Origin: DATEMK01 sp035275625
GTDB lineage: Bacteria; Bacteroidota; Bacteroidia; AKYH767-A; OLB10
NCBI GenBank assembly: GCA_035275625.1
Contig: DATEMK010000557.1
Coordinates: 1-11,658, forward strand
Direction of reading: 5' to 3'
DNA: 11,658 bases
How positions within the stretch are numbered: position 1 is the first letter of the stretch; each line of letters opens with the position of its first letter. Shown piece after piece: positions 1 to 8,300 of the stretch. The notes under the pieces are model-generated. The model did not search any database and had not been told where the DNA came from. It saw nothing but the letters and a program-made list of their open reading frames with translations. Both the position numbers and the translations under genes were made by a program.

Positions 1-109
1 TGAACACATACTTGGTCCAGAAGGTATCATGATGCTCGTGCTCGTGATGTTCGTGTGCGACATGCTCATGCGCATGTTCCACATGAGTTGTTGGCTTTAC
101 CTGATCCAT
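1..109 (-). CDS. coxA: cytochrome c oxidase subunit I, N-terminal fragment
   Basis: This is the 5' end of the gene after coxB; the remainder lies beyond position 1. The ATG is at 109-107 and 36 codons are visible. Residues 9-27 hold ten histidines alternating with Glu and Ala. They are followed by DTFWTKYVF, which resembles the segment just before the first membrane helix of Bacteroidota haem-copper oxidase subunit I. Known role of the family: CoxA carries haem a, haem a3 and CuB, reduces O2 to water and pumps protons. None of those ligand sites is inside the window, so the call rests on the N-terminal segment and on the position directly behind coxB. The His-rich head is probably on the cytoplasmic side; its role is not known to me. 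A 68-bp spacer with a short inverted repeat separates it from coxB. No convincing Shine-Dalgarno sequence precedes the ATG, as is usual in this phylum. Confidence 0.87.
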   Translation of the reverse strand, partial: MDQVKPTTHVEHAHEHVAHEHHEHEHHDTFWTKYVF

Positions 110-120
110 GGGACTATATC

Positions 121-180
121 TTAAATTTTAAATTCTAAATTTTGGTTTTACAAATTTACCGGAAATAATTCAGAATTTTA
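121..180. repeat. 7-bp tandem array with inverted partner, coxB/coxA spacer
   Basis: On the + strand TTAAATT (121-127), TTAAATT (128-134) and CTAAATT (135-141) lie head to tail. The segment 128-141 is an inverted repeat of 167-180, with 12 of 14 positions complementary and a 25-nt loop. The right arm includes the coxB stop codon (178-180). In the mRNA this gives an AU-only hairpin between the coxB stop and the coxA start. There is no U-tract typical of an intrinsic terminator, so a weak RNA-processing or spacing element is as likely as a terminator. AT richness makes part of the match cheap. Confidence 0.55.
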
Positions 181-1215
181 TTTCATTGCAACTTGTTTAA
201 TTTCTTCAGCTGTGTTTGTAGCTTCGGCTATTTTTGAATCGGCTGCCGGTTTTCCCATCACAGGCTTTTGTGTTTTCAGCCATTTTTTGAAATCATCAGG
301 AGATTCCACCACTACTTTCATGTGCATGGTATAATGAGCCGTACCGCATACTTTATTGCATAGCAGAACGTAATCAAACTTATCATTTTTTGTAATCTTT
401 CTCATTTCTTCCGTGGTAATGGTGGGCTTAAAATAAAACACCGTACTCATTCCCGGCACGCAATTCATTTGAGTTCTGAAATGCGGGAAGTATGCGCTGT
501 GAAGAACTTCCCTTGCATGAAAAACCATATTTATCGGAATGTTTACCGGCAGATGCATTTCAGCAGGAGTGGTCATAATGTCGTCAAAGGATGCCGTGTC
601 TTTATAATTAACCCCAAGTGCATTTTCATCGGTGATCAGTTTAAAGTTTGAAGCGCCCAGCTTATTGTCAACTCCTGCATAGCGGGCAAGCCAGTTAAAC
701 TGGTACCCGTAAATCTCAACCTTCATTCCATCTGTATGATTTGACTGTGTAATTTTATTCCAGGAAGCAAGCCCGGTAACGATTAATGCCGAGAGAACAA
801 TTGTAGGAATGATGGTCCAGATCAATTCCAGCTTGTGATTGTCAGGATAAAAATACGCTCTGCGTTCTTTGCTGAAACGATATTTATAAGCAAACCAGAA
901 TAAAGCGATTTGTGTTATAAAAAAAACAAGCCCTATTACTGCAAAATTCCAATTCAATAAGTTATCCGTTTCTACACCATGCTCTGATGCCGCTACAGGA
1001 AGCATAAACTTATTATACCGGAGTGTCATGTACACCATGACCGCTAATCCCGCAATCATAAAACCCATCAGCAGTACTCCGTTGATTTTATTATCCCTGT
1101 TCATTTCACCTTCTTCGCTCTCCCCGGAAAGCTCGGCAGCAAGCTGCACAATATTCATCAGCCGCACCATTACGAAGATGCTCAGCGCTACTGCAAGAAG
1201 TAATAAGAAGCTCAT
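178..1215 (-). CDS. coxB: cytochrome c oxidase subunit II (CuA subunit)
   Basis: Accepts electrons from cytochrome c, or directly from ACIII, and passes them to CoxA. The protein has 345 aa. Hydrophobic segments lie at about 1-25, 45-65, 88-110 and 130-150. The last two are the usual hairpin of subunit II, and the first two are an N-terminal extension as found in Bacteroidota homologues. The periplasmic cupredoxin domain follows, with all CuA ligands in place: H239 (VLHSAYFPHF), C286, C290, H294 and M297 in CNKVCGTAHYTM. The position that is Glu in the classical CSEICG motif, which supplies a backbone ligand to CuA and a side chain to the Mg/Mn site, is Lys288 here. Aromatic residues around YGYQFNW (169-175) match the electron-entry patch of the family. 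The C-terminus after 320 is a hydrophilic Ala/Lys/Glu tail. No haem motif is present, so this is a plain subunit II and not a caa3 fusion. It lies 56 bp after actF. Confidence 0.96.
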   Translation of the reverse strand: MSFLLLLAVALSIFVMVRLMNIVQLAAELSGESEEGEMNRDNKINGVLLMGFMIAGLAVMVYMTLRYNKFMLPVAASEHGVETDNLLNWNFAVIGLVFFITQIALFWFAYKYRFSKERRAYFYPDNHKLELIWTIIPTIVLSALIVTGLASWNKITQSNHTDGMKVEIYGYQFNWLARYAGVDNKLGASNFKLITDENALGVNYKDTASFDDIMTTPAEMHLPVNIPINMVFHAREVLHSAYFPHFRTQMNCVPGMSTVFYFKPTITTEEMRKITKNDKFDYVLLCNKVCGTAHYTMHMKVVVESPDDFKKWLKTQKPVMGKPAADSKIAEATNTAEEIKQVAMK

Positions 1216-1248
1216 ACGCTAAATTTTCTTTTCTTAATATAAATAACT

Positions 1249-1270
1249 ATTCAAAATTAATTCAAAATTT
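1249..1270. repeat. 11-bp direct repeat pair in actF/coxB spacer
   Basis: ATTCAAAATTA (1249-1259) is followed immediately by ATTCAAAATTT (1260-1270), with 10 of 11 positions identical. It sits just after the actF stop in the 56-bp spacer before coxB. It is short and AT-rich and could be chance. I list it because tandem arrays recur in the other spacers of this operon. Confidence 0.35.
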
Positions 1271-1271
1271 T

Positions 1272-2483
1272 TTACATTGTATGCTGAAGGCTTTCTCCAA
1301 GAAGAGGCTCGTTCTTTACCAGCAGCGGTGCTTTTGACAATTCTTTTTGTACCACAAACATGAACAGTCCAAGGAATCCAAGCGCTGTTCCGATTTCCAT
1401 CCAGCCGAGATGCCAATGCTCATGTGCAACTCCGGGAGTTATTTTCTGAAACTCATCAATCCAGTGGCCGATGAAAACAATTATAGCTACTGTCAGCAAT
1501 AAATTCGGTTTGCGTTTTGCGTCTCGTGACATAAGGAATATAAACGGGGTAAAGAAATTAATGAAAAAATTTGCCAGCCAGATGCCCCTGTAATGGTCCT
1601 GCCGGATCATAAAGTAAGTAATTTCTTCAGGTAAGTTTGCATACCATATCAGCATGAATTGAGCAAACCATAAATACGTCCAGAAAACACTGAATGCAAA
1701 AATCATCAGGCCTAAATTATGCAGGTGATGTTCGTTCACATGATCGAGGTATCCCCTCTTTTTCAGTAATACAGTAATGATGGCGATTACCGAAATTCCG
1801 CTTACCCATAATCCGGCAAAAGTGTACCAGCCAAACAATGTACTGAACCAGTGTACTTCAATAGACATTATTAAATCCCATGCCATGAGCGATGAAGTGA
1901 TGGCAAACAAAACAAGAAAGCGGTAAGAAGCGGTACGCATTTTTAAATACCTGTCCACGCTTCCGTCTTCGTCTAATTTCAGTGAATTTTTGCGGAAGTA
2001 CCAGATGAATCCCACCCAAATGACAAAATATAAAATTACCCTGATGAAAAAGAATGGAAGATTTAAAAAACCTGATTTACCTGCAATGATATGATCGTAT
2101 TCGGGATTCGGCTGTCCGTTTTCCAATGTTTTGTGATAAAGTTCAGGATTCCACCATTCATAAAGAAAGTGATGGGTGCTTTGTCCTGCAAAATAATTGG
2201 CAACTAAAATTATAAGCATGATCACAGCGCCATATGGGAGAAACAGGCCGACAGCTTCAGGAATTCTTTTTATTGCGGGAGCCCATCCGGCTTCAGCCGC
2301 ATATTTAACGGCAAGGAAAAATGTTGCAGACAAAGCAATTGCCATAAAGTAATAATTGTTCCACAAAAGATTTGACCATGCCTGATGTGACCCCATGGCA
2401 AAGCTTGCAATGATGGATATAATTCCGATTGCCATCAGCACATAACAAATTGTTTTGCCTTTTGATGTGAATGTATAGTTCAT
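1272..2483 (-). CDS. actF: alternative complex III subunit ActF (NrfD-like membrane subunit)
   Basis: Second large integral membrane subunit of ACIII, homologous to ActC within the NrfD/PsrC fold. The 403-aa protein has about ten hydrophobic segments: roughly 13-30, 44-62, 78-98, 140-162, 187-206, 216-239, 255-281, 298-318, 327-345 and 361-379. Recognisable family stretches include MAWDLIMSIEVHWFSTLFGW (200-219) and GHWIDEF (339-345). The His-rich loop HVNEHHLHN (248-256) lies between helices. In the F. johnsoniae structure ActF packs beside ActC; ActC holds the better-supported quinol site, so a proton-channel or structural role for ActF is an inference. The ATG at 2483 lies 28 bp after the actE stop. 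The next gene is coxB, so the order actF-coxB marks the junction of the ACIII and oxidase parts of the operon. Length and order are normal for Bacteroidota. Confidence 0.93.
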   Translation of the reverse strand: MNYTFTSKGKTICYVLMAIGIISIIASFAMGSHQAWSNLLWNNYYFMAIALSATFFLAVKYAAEAGWAPAIKRIPEAVGLFLPYGAVIMLIILVANYFAGQSTHHFLYEWWNPELYHKTLENGQPNPEYDHIIAGKSGFLNLPFFFIRVILYFVIWVGFIWYFRKNSLKLDEDGSVDRYLKMRTASYRFLVLFAITSSLMAWDLIMSIEVHWFSTLFGWYTFAGLWVSGISVIAIITVLLKKRGYLDHVNEHHLHNLGLMIFAFSVFWTYLWFAQFMLIWYANLPEEITYFMIRQDHYRGIWLANFFINFFTPFIFLMSRDAKRKPNLLLTVAIIVFIGHWIDEFQKITPGVAHEHWHLGWMEIGTALGFLGLFMFVVQKELSKAPLLVKNEPLLGESLQHTM

Positions 2484-2511
2484 TTATTGCTGAAAATTTT
2501 TAAATTCAGTT

Positions 2512-3180
2512 TTACATTTTTGCCGTAGAATCTTTTGTCGCACTGGAATCAGCAACTGCTGCAGTGCCGCCCTTTTGCAATTCGTGCACATACATTACAA
2601 TTTTCCATCGCTCAGTCGGGTTAATTTGAGATGCATGAGAACCCATCAGGTTTAATCCATAAGTAATGGTATGAAATATTTTTCCATCGGGCATATTTTT
2701 CATATCTCCGCCACGCGATGATTTTGCTGTTGCGTAATTAGGAACACCCGGAAACTTATCTCCCTTGATTCTTAATGTCCCGTTTCCATCTCCTTTTTCC
2801 CCGTGGCAGTTAATGCAGAAAATGTTGTACAGTCTTTTTCCTTCTGCAATATTTTCTGCACTCATCTCAAGCGGATTTTTTAATGCTCTTCCTGCCGTTT
2901 CATAACCTGTTGTATCATTCGCATAAGGGAAATAAGTATCGTATCCCCTGGGAATTGTTCCTGCAACAGGTTTAAGCGCTGATACACTGTCTGCAAAAAT
3001 TTTACTTGCTTCATACGTTCCGTAAGCGGATGAACGATACATATCCGGCATGAATTCCAAACCGGGTTTCAGCGGATCATTACTGCATGAGCATAGCATG
3101 GCAATCATTCCCAATGCGAAAACCACAGGTCTTAAAATTATTTTCAGCATATAAATTTTCATCATAAGTTTCTTAACCAT
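2512..3180 (-). CDS. actE: alternative complex III subunit ActE (monoheme cytochrome c lipoprotein)
   Basis: Periplasmic monoheme cytochrome c of ACIII, probably an exit point for electrons to the oxidase. The 222-aa ORF has a basic N-terminus, a hydrophobic stretch and a lipobox L29-C30-S31-C32, so C32 is the likely lipidated Cys after signal peptidase II cleavage. The haem site is C122-I-N-C125-H126. M179 in GLNLMGSHASQI is the best candidate for the sixth ligand. Residues after 203 form a low-complexity Ala/Ser/Thr/Asp/Lys tail. The start is uncertain. The ATG at 3180 overlaps the actD stop by 8 nt (ATGGTTAA) and suggests translational coupling, but M6, M7 or M11 would also leave a working lipoprotein signal. 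AGAAG lies 4 nt upstream of the first ATG and may serve as a weak ribosome binding site. Confidence 0.94.
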   Translation of the reverse strand: MVKKLMMKIYMLKIILRPVVFALGMIAMLCSCSNDPLKPGLEFMPDMYRSSAYGTYEASKIFADSVSALKPVAGTIPRGYDTYFPYANDTTGYETAGRALKNPLEMSAENIAEGKRLYNIFCINCHGEKGDGNGTLRIKGDKFPGVPNYATAKSSRGGDMKNMPDGKIFHTITYGLNLMGSHASQINPTERWKIVMYVHELQKGGTAAVADSSATKDSTAKM

Positions 3181-3688
3181 TAACTTCTACAGCGCCTGTT
3201 TCTTTAATGTATCCCATCAGTGTTGCTGCGTGTGATTCATCCGTTTCCACTTTCATTACAAAATGGTCATCAGCCTGGCGGATATGATATATGGGCGGTT
3301 CAACACCGGGAAGAATTTTGCTTCTTAAATAAAATGTAATCACCATTCCATGGGCTGCACACAATACGGTGGATTCAAATGTTACCGGGATAAATGCAGG
3401 GATGTTTTTATACAGCGCAAAGCTGGGTTTACCGCCAATATCCATGGGCCAATCAAAAATATTCATATACCACATCATCAATATGGCAAGACAACAACCT
3501 GTAGCGCCATAAAGAAAACAGCAGATCGAAATTCTTGTGCGGTTAAGATTAATCGCTTCATCCATTCCGTGAATCGGGTAAGGAGAAATCACATCAGCCA
3601 CTTTAATTCCTTTTTCTTTCAATGATTTGATGGCTTTCATCAGCACATCTTCGTCATTGAAGATCCCGTAAATTGTTTTTTTGCTCAT
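3173..3688 (-). CDS. actD: alternative complex III subunit ActD (DUF3341)
   Basis: Small membrane subunit of ACIII in the DUF3341 family. The 171-aa protein begins with a soluble alpha/beta segment, MSKKTIYGIFNDEDVLMKAI, typical of ActD. Two transmembrane helices follow, at about 54-76 and 98-120, joined by a loop with FDWPMDIGGKP (78-88) that is conserved in the family. A short soluble tail follows, including DDHFVMKVE (140-148). No cofactor-binding motif is visible; the paired cysteines C56/C57 and C65/C66 lie inside the first helix and do not form a haem motif. The role is structural or unknown. The stop overlaps the actE start by 8 nt. A 128-bp spacer with a 9-bp repeat hairpin separates it from actC. 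Confidence 0.94.
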   Translation of the reverse strand: MSKKTIYGIFNDEDVLMKAIKSLKEKGIKVADVISPYPIHGMDEAINLNRTRISICCFLYGATGCCLAILMMWYMNIFDWPMDIGGKPSFALYKNIPAFIPVTFESTVLCAAHGMVITFYLRSKILPGVEPPIYHIRQADDHFVMKVETDESHAATLMGYIKETGAVEVNG

Positions 3689-3699
3689 TGCTTTTGGTG

Positions 3700-3806
3700 A
3701 TTAAGGTAATTAAGGTAATTAAGGTAATTGGGTAATTGACTTTTTAATTCAGATTCAGTATTTATATTTTTCTTTTCCTTATTTACCTAATTACCCCATT
3801 TACCTA
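3700..3806. repeat. 9-bp tandem array and inverted counterpart, actC/actD spacer
   Basis: On the + strand ATTAAGGTA occurs three times exactly (3700-3708, 3709-3717, 3718-3726), followed by the variant ATTGGGTA (3727-3734). After a 40-nt pyrimidine-rich loop come ATTTACCTA (3781-3789), ATTACCCC (3790-3797) and ATTTACCTA (3798-3806), which are inverted relatives of the same units. In the mRNA, GGGTAATT pairs perfectly with AATTACCC, and AGGTAA with TTACCT next to it, giving an interrupted stem. Because the units repeat, several pairing registers are possible. The element fills most of the 128-bp spacer between the actC stop and the actD start, and no ORF crosses it. Function unknown; a processing or mRNA-stability hairpin is plausible. 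Confidence 0.8.
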
Positions 3807-3816
3807 TTTACAAGTA

Positions 3817-5223
3817 TTAGTGATGCGCATCATGCTGCTCATTGTGTTTTTTCGCCTGCGAGCTGGATGTTTTTACAATTGTTTTTAATTCACTCATTGC
3901 TATGACAGGGAAGAACCGTGTGAACAATAAGAACGGTGTAAAGAACAATCCGAGCGAGCCAATGAAGATTCCTATTTCAACCCATGTCGGTGAATACATA
4001 ACCCAGCTTGATGGAAGATAGTCCCTGTGTAATGAGGTTACGATAATTACAAACCGTTCGAACCACATTCCTATGTTTACAAATATGGAAATTACAAAGG
4101 TTCCAAATAAGCTTTGTCTGAGTTTCGCTGACCAGAATAACTGTGGTGTGATTACGTTGCAGGTCATCATACTCCAGTAAGCCCACCAGTAAGGTCCGGT
4201 TGCCCTGTTGATAAAGGCATATTGTTCGTATTGCACTCCCGAATACCATGCGATGAAAAACTCTGTGATGTATGCCACACCGACTATGGAACCTGTGATA
4301 AGAATAATCCTGTTCATCATGTCAATATGATAAATGGTGATGTATTCCTCCATGTTCAATACCTTTCTTGTAATAACAAGAAGCGTTTGCACCATGGCAA
4401 ATCCAGAGAAGATAGCACCGGCAACGAAATAAGGCGGAAAGATAGTAGTATGCCATCCCGGTACCAGTGATGTGGCGAAGTCCATGGATACAACAGAGTG
4501 AACAGACAGTACAAGCGGTGTTGAAATGCCGGCAAGCACCAGCGCGACTTCTTCAAAGCGCTGCCAGTTCTTGGCTGTTCCAATCCAGCCGAAGCTTAAT
4601 AATGTGTACCAGAAATGGCGTGTTTTATGTCCCATCATTTTGGCGCGGTCGCGAACGGCAGCGAAATCAGGAATCAAACCGGTGTACCAGAATACCAGTG
4701 AAACGGTGAAATATGTTGATATGGCAAATACATCCCACACCAGTGGTGAGTTAAAGTTTACCCAGACCGAACCGAATTGGTTGGCAAGTGGAATAGGAAA
4801 ATACATTACCCACGGGCGGCCCATGTGAGAAACGATAAATGATGCAGCACAGATAACTGCAAAGATGGTCATAGCTTCTGCCGAACGGTTAATGGACAAT
4901 CTCCATTTCTGACGGAATAATAAAAGGATGGCTGAGATCAAAGTACCCGCGTGACCAATACCCACCCACCATACAAAGTTTGTGATATCCCATGCCCAGC
5001 TTACTGTTTTGTTTTCGCCCCACACTCCGATTCCCGTTCCTACTGTGTACCCTACCGTGATAATCCACCAAAGCAATGCGGCAGATGCAACTGTAAAGGA
5101 TATCCACCACCATTTGTTTGCTTTACCTTCAATCGGGCGGCAAATATCTTCGGTGATCTGATGAACGGTTTTATCACCAAGTATCAACGGCAATCTCAAA
5201 TTGGATTCCTTAAAATGCCCCAT
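3817..5223 (-). CDS. actC: alternative complex III subunit ActC (NrfD-like quinol-binding subunit)
   Basis: Large integral membrane subunit of ACIII in the NrfD/PsrC family and the main candidate for the menaquinol oxidation site next to ActB. It has 468 aa. A soluble head (1-36) is followed by about ten membrane helices beginning at WWWISFTVASAALLWW (38-53). Family landmarks visible are WWVGIGHAGTLISA (85-98), SHMGRPW (132-138), NSPLVWD (158-164) and YWWAYWSMMTCNVITPQLFW (343-362). H133 and D164 are the protonatable residues I would place at the periplasmic quinol pocket by analogy with the F. johnsoniae enzyme; that mapping is inference. The C-terminus is a hydrophilic, His-rich tail, HNEQHDAHH. 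The start ATG at 5223 gives MGHFKESNLRLPLILGDKT, a usual ActC N-terminus. It sits 141 bp after actB. Confidence 0.96.
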   Translation of the reverse strand: MGHFKESNLRLPLILGDKTVHQITEDICRPIEGKANKWWWISFTVASAALLWWIITVGYTVGTGIGVWGENKTVSWAWDITNFVWWVGIGHAGTLISAILLLFRQKWRLSINRSAEAMTIFAVICAASFIVSHMGRPWVMYFPIPLANQFGSVWVNFNSPLVWDVFAISTYFTVSLVFWYTGLIPDFAAVRDRAKMMGHKTRHFWYTLLSFGWIGTAKNWQRFEEVALVLAGISTPLVLSVHSVVSMDFATSLVPGWHTTIFPPYFVAGAIFSGFAMVQTLLVITRKVLNMEEYITIYHIDMMNRIILITGSIVGVAYITEFFIAWYSGVQYEQYAFINRATGPYWWAYWSMMTCNVITPQLFWSAKLRQSLFGTFVISIFVNIGMWFERFVIIVTSLHRDYLPSSWVMYSPTWVEIGIFIGSLGLFFTPFLLFTRFFPVIAMSELKTIVKTSSSQAKKHNEQHDAHH

Positions 5224-5326
5224 ATTTTGTGTGTTTTATATTTTTTGAGCTTATATGCCCCTCGTTTGATTTTACCTTACTTTACTATCTCTGCTTTACT
5301 CCCCTGCCGAACTTTTTTTCGAATTC

Positions 5327-5344
5327 CCTGACTTTTAATTCAGG
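5327..5344. other. small stem-loop in the 141-bp actB/actC spacer
   Basis: CCTGA (5327-5331) and TCAGG (5340-5344) form a 5-bp perfect stem with an 8-nt loop, soon after the actB stop in mRNA order. No U-tract follows, so it is not a convincing terminator. The rest of the spacer (5224-5364) is AT-rich with a polypurine run in the mRNA. TTTACTA (5281) and TTTACTC (5295) are spaced 14 bp apart, a loose hint of the heptad periodicity seen in other spacers. No promoter motif of the TAnnTTTG type was seen here, so actC is probably expressed from upstream. Confidence 0.3.
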
Positions 5345-5364
5345 CCTTGCTTTGAAATACTATC

Positions 5365-8300
5365 TTAAACATTTCTGACTTTCGTCTGATAATAAACATT
5401 CGGCTGCGTATTCAATTCTTCCAGCAAATGGTAATTTCTTTCATCTTTAGCCATTTTTGAAAGTTCGCTTTTCGGATCGTTATAGTCACCAAAAGTAATT
5501 GCATTGGTAGGACACGCTTGCTGGCAGGCGGTTTTAATTTCACCGTCAATTACTTTTCGGTTTTGTTTTTTGGCTTCGAGTTTTCCGTACTGAATCTTTT
5601 GCACGCAAAGTGAACATTTTTCCATTACGCCTCTTGACCGTACCACCACATCAGGATTCAAAACCATTTTTCCAATCTCGTCATACTGGTTGTATGGAAA
5701 CTCTGGATTTTCGTTGTAACGGAACCAGTTAAATCTTCTTACTTTATAAGGACAGTTGTTTTCACAATATCTTGTACCCACACAGCGGTTATATGCCATC
5801 ATATTAATTCCTTCATTGCTGTGCGGAGTGGCAACAACAGGGCAAACCGTTTCGCAGGGAGCATGGTTGCAATGCTGGCACATGATGGGCTGGAAAACAA
5901 TCTCCGGATTGTCGGATGGATGTTCCATCTGGCGCCATGAATCAATTTTACTTAATCCCTTTTCTTCTACTTCTTCTCTTGTAAGATCGCTGCTGTAATA
6001 ACGGTCAATGCGTATCCAATGCATTTCGCGGCTGCGACCGATTTCATCTTTCCCGACAACGGGAACATTATTTTCGGCTGTGCATCCTACAACGCAGGCA
6101 CCGCAACCAATGCAGGAATTGAGGTCAATGACCATGCCCCAATGATGATTCGGTTTGTCAAACCCGGGATCTTTTGGTGTTGCCCAAAGATCCACCTGGT
6201 CTGCAGGTAATTTTCCTTTATAAGTTTGAAAAAGCTCGGTTTCGTTATTCGCTTTCGGATCTTTTTGCCAGGCAGCAAGCGTGGTTTCTTTCACCGGCTC
6301 GCGGCCCATCATGGTATGATGTGTTTGAGTTCCTGCTAATTTATAATCGGCATCAACTGTTTTATTTAATGTTGCCCCGCTTAATAAATAATGAATGCTT
6401 CCGTTTGAATAAGAAACAAGAGGATAAGTATTTATTCCGACATTGTTGCCGGCTTTCCCGGTATGGGTTCTTCCATAGCCGAGAGCAACGCCTACGGTTG
6501 CATCAGCCTGGCCGGGTTGTACAAGGACCGGCCCTTTAATGGAAATATTTCCGGCTTTTAATTCAAGAATATTTCCTGTCTGGTAGCCATTGGCTTTTGC
6601 GAAAGCAACTGAAACAGCAAAATAATTATCCCAGCAAATACGTGTAATGGGATCGGGCAATTCCTGTTGCCAGGGATTGTTGGCATTGTTGCCGTTTCCG
6701 ATTCCTGTTTTTTCGTACAATACAATATCAACACCGCTTCCTTTTGCTGAAGAAATTTTTGCGGCAGCGTCCGAAATATTTCCATTAAATACTGCGGCAG
6801 TTTTTGCTGGAGCAGGTGATTCATAAATTCCGTCCTGCAGGATTTTCATAAAACCGGCAGCAGTGCCGGCTGTCAAAATATTTTTTTCCCAGTTTGATTT
6901 CAGGTACTCATGGTAATCCTGAACAGGAGCATCACTCCATATTAATAAGCTCTGTTGTGCCTGTCTTGTATTAAAAAGATGTTGAATAGTGGGCTGAGAA
7001 GTACTGAATGATCCTTTCACCGGTTCAGCATCATTCCATGATTCGAGATAGTGGCTGTCGGGACAAACGTAATTGCAATTTGCTGCTGTTTCATCTTCGC
7101 GGTCTGCAAAAGAAACGGTTAAGCTTACTTTTTTAAGTGCAGATGCAAAATCATTTCCGCCCGGCAGGGTATAAACAGGATTGGAGTTATAAATAAATAA
7201 GGCACCAACTTCACCTGCATTAATTTCTCTTACAAGTTCCATCACCTCCTCATCGTTGCCTTGTCTTACATTGCAAGAGCGATCAAGATCAATCATGCTA
7301 TCATAGCTTCCGAGGATGGAATTGATTCCATTCACCACAATCTGATCGTTCACATCATTGGATCCTGAAACAACAATTGCTTTTCCTTTGTTTGCCCAAA
7401 GATCTTTTGCTGTTTTGTTTAATGCCTCGTCAACAGAACTTTTACTTCCGCCTGCAGAAGCGCTGCCGGCCATTGAAGCAACCATATTATATAAGGAGAG
7501 CAAAGCAGCTCCATGTTCACTTGCTTTTAATTTATATCGGCTGTCTGCATTGCTTCCGGTAAGTGAAACGTTCGCTTCAAACTGAATGTGGCGTGACATG
7601 TTCTTTTTCTCCTCATTCAATTTTCTTGTCATTGCATATTGACGCGCATGTTCAATCGGAGCAATCCAGTTAGCAAGAAAGTCACATTCAAAGCTTGCGA
7701 TCACTGCTGCATTTTCAAAATTGTAAGTTGGAATAACGGCTTTGCCAAAACTCATTTGGTTTGCCTTGATCATTCCGTAACGTGAAATGGGATCGTACTG
7801 AATATGTTTAGTGGCAGGATATTTTGCAGTGAAATCAGCAATCACTTTTTTGGTTGTAGGGCTGATAATGGTAGAAGAAAGAATCCTGATCTTTCCCTGC
7901 TTTGCAGCAATATCAGCCAGCTTTGATTTTATTTCACCGTCAACCTTTGTCCAGGAGGCAGGGCCCTTTGATGCCAGCGGATTTTTCAATCTTGCACTGT
8001 CATACAAACCAAGCACAGAAGCCTGCACCCGCGCATTACTTCCGCTTCCGGTGATTTTAGATAATTCGTTTCCTTCAACTTTAATAGGACGGCCTTCGCG
8101 TGTTTTTACAACAATGCTTGCATAATCATGACCGTCAAAATGGGTGGAAGCATAAAAATCCGGAACCCCGGGAGTAATTTCATCGGGCTTTACTAAATAA
8201 GGAATGGCTTTTTTAACCGGGGCTGTACAGGCAGCAAGAGAAGCAGCAGCAACACCAAAACCGAGGTACTTTAAAAAATCCCTTCGCGGAGTTGTTCCGG

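Noticed and set aside
151..158. TAAATTTG on the minus strand as a promoter for coxA
   Set aside because: It matches TAnnTTTG but has no -33 TTG at a suitable distance (nearest about 30 nt) and lies in an AT-only repeat where chance matches are likely.
469..651. Short + strand frames opposite coxB (469-651 and 1028-1222)
   Set aside because: Antisense to conserved CuA-domain or N-terminal coxB sequence and without any recognisable feature.
4951..5331. 126-aa open frame on the + strand over the actC start
   Set aside because: It is antisense to a well-supported membrane gene, has no recognisable domain, and its Cys/Pro-rich composition follows from the complement of actC codons.
6174..6539. 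121-aa open frame on the + strand inside actB
   Set aside because: Shadow of actB; no family resemblance and no start context or promoter of its own.
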